From assembly GCA_012656075.1 (NCBI GenBank), contig JAAKBF010000003.1, forward strand, positions 124,001-188,000: a stretch of DNA of 64,000 bases, given 5' to 3'. The notes beneath the pieces are model-generated. The model searched no databases and was not told where the DNA came from. It saw nothing but the letters and a program-made list of their open reading frames with translations. Shown here in pieces: positions 1 to 11,431 of the stretch. The position numbers were made by a program, and so were the translations under genes. This DNA comes from Phytophthora hibernalis (Eukaryota > Oomycota > Peronosporomycetes > Peronosporales > Peronosporaceae). Numbering within the stretch: the stretch's first letter is position 1; each line of letters opens with the position of its first letter.

Positions 1-1
1 T

Positions 2-581
2 TCCACCGACTCGGCCGACGAATGCTGCGAGTACTGCTCGCAACTGGCTGGTCAAGGCTGCGTGCTCTACACGCTCTACGTGTCCAAGAGCGACGGTGTA
101 CAACGCTGCTTGTTGAAGAGTGCTGTGGGCACCACAACAAACTACACGAACTCGGACGACCTGACTGTCGTCTCGGCCTTTCTCCCAGAATCGCAGATAC
201 CTACGCCCACCCCGACATCAGAGTGCACCGTAGCCGAAGGTCAGTACTGTGGGAACGCCCAGGGAACGACGTGCTGCGAGTCGGACAGCTACTGCCAGCC
301 TTGGAACGTAAACTACTACCAGTGCATTGGTCTTCCGGATGGCTGTGGCAATCTGGAGACGGACGTCGACTGCAACGGCAACGACTTGAGCAGCGCCTTG
401 ACGCTGTATCCGTGGCTCTGCTGCTCACTGTGTCAGACGACCGACGGCTGCAACGCCTACACGTTCGTAAACTTGGACCCTGCAAGACCGACGTGCTACA
501 TGAAAGACAAGTGCTGCCGGACGCGTGACCAACGTCGGAGCTCTATCTGGTGTGCCGCTGAACAAAGCGACATCCATCTGA
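2..581 (+). CDS. CBEL-like cellulose-binding/PAN (Apple) protein, 3' part
   Basis: Open at the left window edge. The reading frame holds the end of one PAN/Apple domain (CCEYC ... QRCLLKSA, about 2-140), a Thr/Pro linker, a CBM1-like cellulose-binding module (about 224-325, with EGQYCG, TTCC and the aromatic YYQC ending) and a second PAN/Apple domain (about 341-581, CCSLCQTTDGCNAYTF then TCYMK). Alternating CBM1 and PAN modules are the known architecture of oomycete CBEL, a secreted cell-wall glycoprotein that binds cellulose and is sensed by plants. Near 507-512 one extra base appears to shift the frame. The uninterrupted frame runs to 592 with an atypical tail, whereas the shifted frame reads the usual PAN ending (residues such as GRVTNVGALSG) and stops at 579-581. 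This is a real frameshift or an indel error. The signal peptide would lie outside the window. Confidence 0.8.
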
Positions 582-1017
582 GACTTTGGTAGGGTGCAAC
601 AACGCACGTGTAACTCGAATTGAAAGTTGTCATGTCGGACAAGGTTGTGCTGTATAATAACTCACTGGAGCAGACGGCAGCACTCCACTTGATTCACTTG
701 ATCACGAAGTCTCATGACATGAGTCAGACTTGTATGTTTATTTACAACTGCTGTCGCGATGGCGGCGACGTCTCCTATCTCGACGGATTGGTCTTTGGAG
801 CTCTCTCGCCAATCAAGTGGATCAATGGACAAGTTCGCCATCACCAAAGCCGGGCGACATCTCCTCGTCCTGTCTGGAGCTTCACACATGGCTCGCCTCC
901 AGTAGAGCTCCAGCTGCTCACGCTCACGCTCTCTGCTTCACGTGAGTTCTTATGCCAGCTGTGGTGCTTCCTGTCATGGAGCTCACAACCGAACTGAACA
1001 GCTCAACAAGAGGAGCA
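582..1017. other. intergenic, no gene recognised
   Basis: Between the CBEL stop and the first START/FYVE start. Short overlapping frames exist on both strands, but none has recognisable domains or homology to the neighbouring gene families. Confidence 0.6.
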
Positions 1018-2145
1018 ATGGCCCCCAAAGGTGCTCCGTTCCAGACACTAAAGCTCATGGTCGACGAGGAGCAGCACTGCAGAGACCGATCGTTCCAGTT
1101 GTTGGACCGGACGCTACGCAGCTACGACGAACGTGACGGTCAGGAAGACAATCGTCGACCCTCAGACCCGCTTCACCACTCCAGTCTGGACAGCACTCGC
1201 TGGAAACAACTCAAGACGCAAACCAACGCTTCACTCTATGTCGAACGCAGCAACAGCGTCCATCGAGACGACAACATCCTCGGTGGTGACTGGAAAACCC
1301 GATGGTGTTCCTCATGGTGGGGTCCATCCAGGGTGATCTGGACGAGGTGATGTTGGGCGTGGAGACACCGATCATCGCTAGTCTTCGAGACCGGAAGGAA
1401 GCTCTGGCCATGCATCCTGTAGACTGCGCCGTCTTGGCCGAACTAGCGGGTCCGACGGAAGCCGACCCCTTCCAGTACACTGGCATCCAGTGGATGTACT
1501 TTCAGCACGGCTGGCCGCTCAAAGCAGTGTCGTCGCCTCGGGATTTCGTGACGCTCGCATCTAAAGGCACCGCGCGCCAACGGTGACCGTATCGGCTACC
1601 AAGTGGTGCAGCCGGCCAAGCTTCCTCAATGTCCTCCATTGCCGGGGTCCATGCGTACGAACCTCATGTACGCCGCCGTCTTCAGGCAGCAGGAGCCCGG
1701 AATTGTCGACATCTTCGTTCAGACGTACATAGAGACCATGAGCACTCTACTGAACAAGGTGGTGGTGTCGGCCACGTGGAAGTCTACATTGGACTTGTGG
1801 CTCGCACCGCAGTTCGCCGAGATGAAGAAGCTGCAGTGGTGCATCGCCAACTGCAAGGCGCAGCGTCGGCAGCTACAACGACAGGTGTCTCCATCAGCTA
1901 AAAATGTCTGCAAGCAGTGCATTGAGAAACGGAAGATGCGCGGCAGTGACATAGAGGACAAAACTTCGTGCGTTCTCTGTGTGTCGCCCACGTGTTCAAA
2001 CTGCCGCGTGGAGCGAACACTCGAGGCGATAGACGAACGTCGCCTCAAGATGACCGACAAGGTTGTCATCGTGTGTCATGCTTGCATGGTGTTCGTACAG
2101 CATATGCGACCTGTAGATATCGTACGGCAGACTCTTGCGCCATGA
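1018..2145 (+). pseudogene. START-like/FYVE-type zinc finger protein, copy 1 (frameshifted)
   Basis: First of five paralogues in the window. Three frame segments join into one protein: an N-terminal part (from ATG 1018; motif QLLDRTLRSYDER), a middle part from about 1300 (GSIQGDLDEVM, AGPTEADPFQY, PRDFV) and a C-terminal part from about 1575 (GDRIGYQVVQ, then a Cys-rich end). The order is a START-like lipid-binding fold followed by a FYVE-type finger with CxxC, CxxC, CSNCRV and CxxC pairs, as in the large oomycete START/FYVE family of cytoplasmic, presumably membrane-lipid-sensing proteins. Frame changes lie near 1298 and near 1572. The next copies are on the opposite strand. Either a young pseudogene or an intact gene with assembly indels; biochemical function is not known from sequence. 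Confidence 0.75.
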
Positions 2146-2284
2146 TGGAAGTCTTCAACTACTTGAACACTTCAACTTGTTGCATGACTCAAACATTATT
2201 TTAACCAAAGCACAACTACTGTAGTAACATTTACTTGAACCCCATGAACAATTCATTCTGTCTACGGGGAATCTGGTACCATTC

Positions 2285-3669
2285 TCAATGGAGTGGATCT
2301 GTCTTGCGCCGTACCGATCGCGGCGCTGCGTACACCTGCTTGATACCCACATCCGAGAGAGAGTTCATCAACCGGACCAAGTCCGAAATCGAAATGGACG
2401 GGTATCTCTTGCTCGTGTCCGGAGAGAAAGTTGGCACACCCCACTCGCAGTCGTACGTAAATCGACGCTTGGTACCCTTGCGTGTGTTGCGCTCCTCTCT
2501 GCATCTTGTTGAGTAAGGAAATTTCGACCGGTTGTTGCTGCTGTACGAACCACAGGCAGGTTGGGCACAGGACCACTTGCAAATCGAGCAGCTTCTGGCC
2601 GTGCTCACCTGGCACTTTGAGTGTTCGTTTCACTCGGCAGCTCCAACATACTTGGGCGGCACAAAGTGCACACGTTTTGTGGTTGCTCAGATGGGCGCTG
2701 CTGTGTCGTGCGAGTGCATTCTTCGTGTTCGAGCACGTATGGCAGCTTTTTGGCTTGGTGGGGCTTTGTTTGTGTGCCAGCTCCAATGCTTTCTGCCAAC
2801 ACTCGTCGCTCTTGTTGTCCATGCACCACTGCAGTTTCTTCGCTTCGGACAACCGTGGGGCATCCCAGAAACCCAAGGCCGATTCCCAGATTGCAGCCAC
2901 TGAAAGCTTGTCGAACAGGGGGCAATGGGTCTCCAGGTAGATCTGAATGTACACATCCACGCCGCCCTGCTCTCGTTCCTTGAAAATGGTGCCATACATG
3001 AGTTTGCCGCGCACCATCGGCTTCGGAGGCAGAGGACATTGAGGCAAATCGATAGACTGAACCATTTCGAATCCGATGCGTTCTCCGTTGGCACGAGTAA
3101 TGATGTCAGTCGCTGACACGGTCACGAAGTCTCGAGCGTGCACTATCAAGTTGAGAGGCCAGCTTCGTTCGCCAACCATCCAGACGACGCCCATGGATCG
3201 GAACGGATGAACTTTGGTCGGACCTTCGAGCTGCGCCAACACGCCACCATGCAGCGGTTGTTTCGCAATGACTTCAGACCGAACTTGCATGGTAAGGAGT
3301 CAGAGTCTCCAGCCCAAACATGACTTCCTCAAGAGTTCCTTCGATGGTTCCAGCAGCCATCAAGACGGACGGTTTGCTCCAATTACCATTCGGGACATTG
3401 GGGTCACGCCACGTACTGCACGCTTTTTCAGCGTACAGCGAGGCGTTCGCTTGAGTCTTCAGCTGCTTCCAGCGGTTGCACTCGAGGTTGGCATGATGTT
3501 TCGGTGCACCCGAATGACTGTCTACGTTTTCCTCGCGCTCGTCGTAGTTGCGCAGTGTACGATCCAGCAACTGGAACGTGAGGTCTTGGCATTGTTGCTT
3601 TTGATCTCTTGCCAGACATAGCGGCTCGAAAGGAACATCTCTGTGGTCGTCGAAAGGCATTCTTGTCAC
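2285..3669 (-). pseudogene. START-like/FYVE-type zinc finger protein, copy 2 (frameshifted)
   Basis: Convergent with copy 1. It starts near 3669, with QLLDRTLRNYDERE matching copies 1 and 3. The START-like part continues through KPSVLMAAGTIEGTLEEVMFGLE, breaks frame near 3300 and resumes with MQVRSEV, GPTKVHPFRSMGV and ANGERIGFEMVQ. The FYVE-like finger follows (CHTC ... CALC ... CWSCRVKRTL ... CPTC). A second break near 2490 precedes the tail, because a different frame (stop at 2285) reads a more protein-like C terminus than the frame that runs to 2262. At the first break two bases seem missing relative to copy 1, whereas copy 3 lacks one base at almost the same codon, so the breaks look independent. 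Function as for copy 1, by family. Confidence 0.75.
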
Positions 3670-4933
3670 GATCAGGGCAGTTGCAGTCTAGCTGGTCGAT
3701 TAGATTGTGATGAGACCCCGAGTAAAATTGGTGGTTGACTCCCAACAGTCTACGCAGGTCATGCAATCCTTCTTCCGCCGTCATCGAGCCGCACCGAAGT
3801 TGACTCGTCTGAATTTTCGCAATCTTGTATCACGCATGGCACATGACAAGGCCACCGAAAGGCAGGAGCTGTCTGCATCTGGAGACACTGACCTGTTTGT
3901 GCGTCGATCGCAGCCACCTGAGGTGAAAAGACTTTAGCGACTTAACCAAAGCGACTTCAACCGGACTAAGATGCAAATCGCGTGTTCGGTGCAGGCAGAT
4001 GCCGACAGTCGTGCTCGAGTCGCGCACCGCCAATTCGAGCCAATTTCATCAAGTCGTCGGCGCAAATTCTGATTGCGAACGCTATAATACCCTTGTTTTA
4101 ATAGTTATTAAATAACTTACCGATGCTTCTGCCTATCGGTACTGTGTACGCAACCGTCATGTTCGAGCGTGCTTTGGTCTAGGTGTGCTCGAACGTCAAT
4201 CAACAAGCACTCCCGACCTCTGCAATCATTGACTGCCAATCGATATCGCAGACAGTCCTTGACACTCCCCGTGCTCAACACCATCGCAAGAGCTTGAACG
4301 TTGAGCTAACGTGCTTGGAGGGCCGCCAAGTTGGTCGTCTGACTGGGTTTTTATCAAGCTTCCTTGAGGAAACGGGAGTCATGTATTCACCGAAACTTCC
4401 TTGTCGATTTTGTGGCTAGAATAAGATAGATGGTCGTACAACTGTTGCCTGTTGTTTCATCTGCCTTCCTGTTGGGAAAGTCGCAAGGTGGCATTGTCGA
4501 CACGAACGATAAACGATTTCAACGCGATCTACTGTTTTTGTTTTAGATACAGCAGGTACTTCATCACACGCTGATCAAGAAATTGGGTTGTTCGTAAATT
4601 ACGCGCGTTTGACCACGGACTTGGTCAACGGACACACGTGCTCTTCGAGGAGTGCCCCCATGAAGCCCGAAGTATCGAACCTGCAGAACGAAAAAGCGTA
4701 CAGTCATGGTGGATGAGGAACCTCACAGAGATCTTCTACTATACAGTTGTATTAATAGTGAAAAGTAGCTTGAATAGAGTCTATCTATTCAATAGACCCT
4801 CTGAATCTCTCTCGTAAACTACGCGTTTGTGACTAAAAGTTCCCCAAGATTGGTTCAACTTCCGCGTATCTAAAAAACAGTGAGCACTCAACACTATATT
4901 TTCTTTCTGTATCTCCCATTTTCAATGCAACGA
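3670..4933. other. intergenic between START/FYVE copies 2 and 3
   Basis: No domain-bearing frame was found on either strand. A plus frame at 3707-3937 and a minus frame above 3670 look protein-like for about 40-70 residues but match nothing I recognise and may be upstream remnants of copy 2. The rest, 3960-4930, is AT-richer and carries no open frame of note. Confidence 0.5.
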
Positions 4934-6263
4934 CTACGTCTGCGTATTAGACAAGCCCCCAGCTTCGCTGCGTTCAAAATCGACGGATATGTTCGCGGAC
5001 CCAAACGATGACGTACTAGTAGTACCTGTAGGTTGGTCCAACACGCTTTCCAGCGTCAACCGCCGACTGTTTCTGCTGCTACCCTCGTTTTCTCCTTGCC
5101 GCGGCTTGTGATTTTGCATGGCAATGGCACTTGGCGACTGTTCCCGCACAAAAATCATACATGCTGGGCATACCACAACGTGAATATCGAGCAGCTTAGC
5201 ATTGTCTTCACTTGGTATCTTGAGCGTTCGCTTCACTCTGCAGCTTGAACACACCAGAGTCGCGCAAAGTGTGCATGTATTGTGGTCGCTAAAGTGGGTA
5301 ATTCGGCGCCGTGAGCTCGCCCTTCTCTTCTTCAAGCAACCATTGCAGTGTGTTGGCTCAATGTTGCAGCGGTCGTTCGGTAAACCCAATGCTTGCTCTT
5401 TCGACGAATGGATTTTGCTGTCGATGCACCACTGCAACTTCTTCAACTCCGACAAGCGTGGCGCTTTCAGAAACCCAAAGCTGAATCCCACAGTGCCGCG
5501 GCAACTAGCTTGTCCAGAATGCGACCATGAGTCTCCGCGAACATTTGAATGTAGACATCAACGGTACCGTCTTCTTGCTCTTTGTAGATTGCACCGTGCA
5601 TGACTTTGCCCCTGATCATAGGCTTCGGAAGCTCTGGACACTGCGGCAGATCGACGGACTGCATCACTTCGTACCCGATACGCTCACCGTTTGAACGGGT
5701 GACAACACCGGTGGCAAAAACGATCACGAAGTCGCGAGGACGCACGACTACATTGAGCGGCCAGTTCTGCTTTCCCACCAGCCACAACACCCCGATGGAC
5801 TGGAATGGATCGGCTTCTGTTGGACCGGCGAGTTGTGCCAATATAGCACCGCCCACGGACTGATTCCCCAGTATTTCGGACCGAACGCGCATGGCGGGAA
5901 GTCGGATATCTCTAGGCCAAACATCACTTCGTCCAAGGTACTGTCGATGGTGCCCGCTGCTAAGAGGACACAGGGTTTGCCCTTGTTGTCATTGGTAAAA
6001 GTCAAATCGCGCCACGAGCCACTCGAACGTTCAGCATACATCGACGCGTTTGCTTGCGTCTTGATCCTCCTCCATCGTCGGTTGTCGAGGCTCGCATGAT
6101 GTCTCGGTAATCCAGTGTTTGAGTCTCGGTAGCTGTTCCGTTCATCATAGCTGTTCAGTGTCCGATTCAGCAATTGAAAGGTGAGGTCTTGGCAATGCTG
6201 CTGCTGCGCTTCCGTCAGTTCCACCGATGCGAAGTTATCCCCTTTCTGACCGTCGATACTCAT
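4934..6263 (-). pseudogene. START-like/FYVE-type zinc finger protein, copy 3 (frameshifted)
   Basis: Same orientation as copy 2 and its closest paralogue here. It starts at ATG 6263. N-terminal START-like segment with ELTEAQQQHCQDLTFQLLN and PCVLLAAGTIDSTLDEVMFGLE; frame break near 5895; middle segment with GPTEADPFQSIGV, RPRDFV and NGERIGYEVMQSVDLP; frame break near 5485; C-terminal FYVE-like finger with CNGCLKK, CTLC, CSSCRVKRTLK and CPAC. The tail is low-complexity Ser/Thr-rich and ends at 4934. Excluding the breaks, about 440 codons, the same as copies 1 and 2. The shared family organisation suggests local tandem/inverted duplication. Whether it is expressed cannot be seen. Confidence 0.75.
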
Positions 6264-7068
6264 CTTGGCGTGGCCCCAGGTTGTCGATTTACTTGTGAAC
6301 TGGCCTTACAACGAGTAAACCTGTCGGACCAAGTGCTCCGTTCGTAATACAGGTACAGTATTAATACATGTACATGCACTGTATCCACTGGTGCTGCAAA
6401 CCGGCTAAAAGCCGTCCGGGTGGAGCTCCTGTACGCAACACACTCAAAGGCGGTCGTCTCCACGTGAGGAAGAGACACTTGCGCCTTCAATTTGGGGCCA
6501 TGCTTGCAGCGTAAGCAAATCTCGTGTCGGCTCGACCAGGTGTCGACACTCGTGCTGGGGCTTTCAACGACAAGTCGCATGGCTCAAGATCCTGGGGTGC
6601 AGTCATCTTTCAAAGATTCTTTGAGAGCAGGCATAGATCAAGTACAGCGCGCATCGACCAGATTTATGAATGGATTGCTGGTCTCCTTCAAGCTACACGT
6701 ACATGTACTGTTTCAGCCTTGCATCTCGGCGAAAAGTGCATCTGCACGGGCAAACATGGATGGGTATCTATTCTTCCGTTAGACATGGCGTTTGATCACA
6801 ACGCTGCCGACTCCGTACACACGGCATCCAATGAATGAAATATGAGTCACGCTTCAAGTGCACCTTGCCAAAGTAACTACAGTTATTAAACTAACTACAT
6901 GTACAGTGTGCGGCCGCGGTACGTTTTAGACCTTTCTCTACTAGTATACACCTTGTTAAAAATCGCTTGGTGAAAACATAGTTCTGTTCGTCTACTATTG
7001 GCTAATATCCGGTCAATATTTTTGACGTCCTACATGTATCTTGCTGCTGCCAGAACCGAGACAGCAGT
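6264..7068. other. intergenic upstream of START/FYVE copy 3
   Basis: Probably holds the promoter of copy 3. Short frames on both strands (minus 6260-6580, plus 6492-6838) have no recognisable domains. From about 6880 the sequence becomes AT-rich and runs into the 8-bp target duplication of the hAT element at 7069. Confidence 0.5.
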
Positions 7069-7076
7069 GATACCAG

Positions 7077-7094
7077 CAGGGTTCGGTAGTAGTG
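7077..7094 (+). repeat. left terminal inverted repeat of the outer hAT element
   Basis: CAGGGTTCGGTAGTAGTG, an exact inverted match to 21196-21213, preceded by the target duplication GATACCAG. Confidence 0.92.
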
Positions 7095-7939
7095 AGCTCA
7101 TTAGTAGTGTTAGTAGTGCTAATAGCACAACTACTACTAATGATAATGATAACGAAGTCAAGTGAAGCCGTTAGTACAATGTAGAGCTAATAAAATTAGT
7201 AGTCGAAAAGAGCGTTAGTAGTGCTATTAGTACTACTATCCTGATACCCATTGAAGGATCTTCAAAGGCCGCGCATGGTGGGTGATTGGATGCCTTCTCC
7301 CGCTTTCATTTCTATTATCCCTCGCTTGCCTTCGTACGCGAATCAATCCATGAGCTGTACCAAGAGTGCTTGTTCCTGAGAGGCCGTGCATCTCCGTGCA
7401 GCTTTACAAGAGTCCAGTGCACCACTTATGCAGTAACGAGCTGTGCACCTGCACGGACGTGGCTCTCTCTGAAAGGTAAAATTGTACATGTAGTGCGTTT
7501 CTGCTGTACCTCCTTCACGTTAAAATTAAGACGACAAACGCGCAGGTTCTATAGCCGCAAATGCGTCCACAGCTTCTTCTGTGAAGACAGTGTGATCTGG
7601 ATGAGTAGGTAGTACCCTAACAAAGAGGCGTTTGAAAAGGTATACTCAAGTTCAGCATGCGAAAAAGAAACAGGGAAACGTTCATTCTGGAAAGTGGAGC
7701 AGTTTTGCCAGCAAATCGACGTGTACATCTGGTTTGCGGAATTTAGACAAGTAAAACTTGCTTACACTTGGTTAGGACGGGTCTGTTCAACGGCTTTTCA
7801 AAAACGAGTCTTTTCGGTAGGATCATTCGCTACGAGCTCGCTGTGCTGAAGGACCGACAATGAGTGAGCTCAACACCAACTGGTACCGCGACAAAATTGT
7901 CTTGAGCTCCGGGCATGGAAGAAAGCAAGCATCGTATCA

Positions 7940-8087
7940 GGGGAACATTCGGAGGATGTTCGGGTTTCCTGGTAGACGACAGGAGTTTCGTAACCATCAC
8001 TATTTCAGGTTCAGACCAGGGCGCGAGGCGCGCACGAAAGAGCCAAAGCTAGTTTAGGTCAGTCTTCAATTTTCCTCGGATCGTTAA
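7940..8087 (+). repeat. split direct repeat A1 of retrotransposon 1
   Basis: About 148 bp, near-identical to 20830-20974 apart from small indels and substitutions. Begins ggggaacattcggaggatg and ends near gatcgttaa. Confidence 0.9.
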
Positions 8088-8138
8088 AGCGGCTTCTTCT
8101 CCGGACTCTCAAGACCCCCGTTCAGCCTACTCGCTACC

Positions 8139-9998
8139 ATGTCCAGTGCCAACGTCGTTTCTGGTGCCTTCGCCTTTGTCGGCCCGGCTCACGTACCGTC
8201 ACTAGAAGGATTATCGTATCTGTCTGTTGTGCGGGTCCAAGGTAATACTGCTATCGTCCAGAAGGCAGGTCCAGATGCAAGTGTCCACGAACCACAATTC
8301 GACGTCAAGGTCGCTGTTCTGCGCCATCGCATCGTCGAGTCGGCGGAGGCAGAACTGTGGCCAGGATCCTACGTCGGCCACCCTATCGCATTTGTCCATA
8401 CAGCCGGCGAGACCAGCGATCAGTGGGCTTACGGCTTTGTTACCGGTTCTTCTATGCAAGGCCGCTTTGCCCAGCTTCATGTCCTCAACGACACGCAGAC
8501 ACTGCATATCCAGCTATTCAGTTATCGCAGTCGATCGGCTCAATTACGCGTTACGCACAGGACCATCGGTCAATCGCACTGTTCTCAATGCTCTGGAGCT
8601 TCTCGACAAGCAGAACCAAGTAATCGCTGCATGCGGAAAGAGCAGATCTGGTTTACCCACCAGTGTAACGGCCATCATGTTAAGTGTCCCCCTGGAAACC
8701 GATCAACGTGTTCCTCTGATTCGACCGGACACTCTCGAAATCGTCCACGTGCGGCGCCAGCACATCATCGACTGCGAGCTTGCGGTTCCCGGCAAGCAGC
8801 CTCTTGACGTGTTCTAGGACTCAGCGCTATTGGAGCTGGAAGCTTCTAAATCGGCTGGTGCCAACAGGACCACGCCACTTCGATCTACTAACAATGTTGA
8901 TCTGACTTTTAGTGATACAGATGATGAAGGAAAAGCAGACACTGAAGCATCCAGACAAGCAGATATCGCCTTAGTGCAGCTTCAAAATCGACCACTTCGG
9001 AAACGCGCTCAATACGCGGAATCGGAGTACCGTGACCTGATGCTGACAGATGATATCGATATTCCTGCCTTGGAGACACGTACCGACAGCCACGCCTCCG
9101 CGTTTCGTCCGTCCCAGGTTGAACGTCAAGTTCGAGACGCGATTGGGCATACCTCCACATTAGGTAAGAACGATCAAGCGGTTCTGGAAGCCGCACAACA
9201 GTCTCGACAGACCAAGTTTATAGTAACGCCTCCTGTTCTCCGCGGTGCATACGACTTCAGTTTCGGTATCCGCGGTCTTTCGTTGATGCACTTCCGCCGT
9301 GTATTCGAAGAAATGGGGATGCAAACAACAACGAGTGCAGTCAACATGACTAACTTGGGCGTTCAAACGCGCTCGAACCAGCGGCTCCACCAACTAACAT
9401 CGGTGAGATCGTCGAGGCCTTCGGGACTCTTCTTTGTTTCACCAAGAGGTTCTACAACTCCACAGTGTACAACTTCATCATGGTGGGCGCCGACTTTATG
9501 GTGAAGAACGCAGCCTTCTCTCGACCTGATGCAGCCACTTGCAACATGCTTCTCTACTGGATCAACGCAAAACTTGGAAAGTTTCGGAGCGAAGTAATCA
9601 CAGGCAGCATACAGACCGCCGTACTTGTCGGACAGGAATTTGTTCGGAGTGACGACCACCACATGGAGCTATATCAATCCCAGCAAGTTCGACGAGAGTC
9701 TACACCGGCATCTGTTCCAACCCGTCGGACGTTGGGAAGCACACGGACACATTTCTCTCGTGAAAACCGGACTGTAAAAGCTTCAGCAGTGCCGAAGGAC
9801 CTTGCGCTTCTCCCGAAGCTAGGCTGCAAAGCGATGTGCATGAGGTACCTGTCCAAGAAAGGTTGCTCTGGACCTGTGCCCGGCAAATATTTCGATCCCA
9901 ACCGAGCGCATTTCAAGCCTCTAGCATTACCGGCTGATGCCAAGAACTGGATCGATGAACATTTCCTGGGCCTGGCACCTGAATTTAAAGATCTGTGA
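8139..9998 (+). pseudogene. Gag-like protein of retrotransposon 1 (broken)
   Basis: From ATG 8139, just after repeat A1. Three frame segments: 8139 to about 8520; a second frame to an in-frame TAG at 8815-8817 that reads through to about 9380; and a third ending at the TGA at 9996-9998. The C terminus carries a CCCH-like finger (CKAMCMRYLSKKGC ... RAHF) followed by an acidic tail. The Gag of the sibling element at 17900-19884 has an equivalent ending with AHF and a similar tail. In this retrotransposon order the product would form the nucleoprotein particle for reverse transcription. Two frameshifts and one stop make this copy non-functional as written. Confidence 0.7.
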
Positions 9999-10268
9999 TG
10001 ACAGGTTCCAGATCCGATAGCGGTTGGGCACAACATCAACAAGCCACACAGCGAAGCTCATGTCTCCTTCAGTTCAGTACAGCAAGCCCCACGGGTACAT
10101 GTCCTGGGCGAACAGCAGAGCGATACACAGACGTCGTCAGAATACAATTCATTCTGCAAACGACAACAACTCGCGCACACGGTTTTTCATAAGTTTCAAA
10201 TCGCCGTTCATCAGCAGTTCGAAGCGCACAGGCGTCTTCGATACCGGGACCTCGCATCGAGACACAAT

Positions 10269-11430
10269 GTGGTGATACCAAGAACACGCGAGGCTCCCTT
10301 TAAGCTGCTAGACACTGATCGAATTCGAGCCGACTCGGAGCTGGCCAGGAAGCTTAAGCTGCCGCTTGAGCAGTTTGTGCCAGACGACACCCGCCCGAAC
10401 AAGGATCTTTTCGAGCTCCCCTACCAGTGGATCCACATTTGCGTAAAGCGACACTTCTATGGAATTCAATCGTTCGAGAAGGTGTCAAGCCTCGATGGAT
10501 CCCTCAGCGACCACTAGTGCAATCACAGCGCCCGCCAAACCACCAGTCAATTCACCGTCATTTAGAACGTATTCGACTGCACGGGCGCTATCTGGTAATG
10601 GAAGCAGTCCTGCTAGATACGTGGACAAATATCTTCATCAGTCCCATTGGGGTCGTCGACAAGGCCGGACCGCAGCCAGACATTCGTGTGGTTAATGACT
10701 TCTCGTACCCCCAGGATTCGCGGTAAACGACTTCACCGATCGCAGTAATTTCCCTGAGATTGCTTACAACCCTCCGAAGGATAAAGCTCGTCGTATTTGG
10801 CAGCTACGCACTCGGTTCCCTGGTCATCCCCTGCTAATGATGATAGGAGACGTCTCAGGGGCCTTTCGATCCCCCAGTAAACGCTGACCACGTTCACATG
10901 TTCGCCTTCCTACTCGAAGGCTACGTGATAATTGACTTATCGTGTGGATTTGGATGGTGCGGGTCCCCGGCATTTTACTCTGTAGCCGGATATCTCATCA
11001 ACGCACTGTACGAGACTCAACGTCCACATGCTCGTCTTTCACCAGCCGACCCCAGTAAATTTACCGGCAGTGTGTGGTGTGATGATCATACCTGTGTCGA
11101 AATTTCCACAGGAAAAGATGCTTGGAAGCAAACTTTCCGATACGTACGGCTATAGCTACAGTGTTAGGACCACAGGCCCTGAATGAAGACAAGTTCACCC
11201 AGTGGTCGACGAAAACCAAGGCGCTAGGACTGTTGTGGAACACAAACGATGGTTCAGTCTCCGTTCCACAAGAAAAGATTAGCAAAGCACGGACACGCAT
11301 CGATGAAATCATGACCGCAAGTTCGACATCACGTTCACAAATTAACAAGCTCGTCGGCAGTCTCCGCTACGTACCGAATAACATTAGTTATCGCACACAC
11401 CTGATCTGCAGTGCAGAGACCAATTTTGCT
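10269..11430 (+). pseudogene. reverse transcriptase of retrotransposon 1 (broken, split by a pogo-like insertion)
   Basis: DIRS-type reverse transcriptase read in several frames. Motifs in order: FISPIGVVDK and RVVNDFSYP (about 10630-10720), GDVSGAFR (about 10850), CGFGWCGSPAFYSVAGYL (about 10935-11000), the catalytic box as SVWCDDHTCVE (about 11070-11105, with C where most relatives have V before DD), and the connection region ALGLLWN ... INKLVGSLRYV. At least three frame changes. The open frame ends where a transposon enters at 11432; the coding sequence resumes in the same frame at 13312. Synthesises element cDNA in relatives; this copy is dead as written. Confidence 0.8.
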
Positions 11431-11431
11431 A

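Noticed and set aside
7860..8057. 65-codon plus open frame before the retrotransposon gag
   Set aside because: It straddles the left boundary of repeat A1, so it is a chance frame across hAT and retrotransposon DNA.
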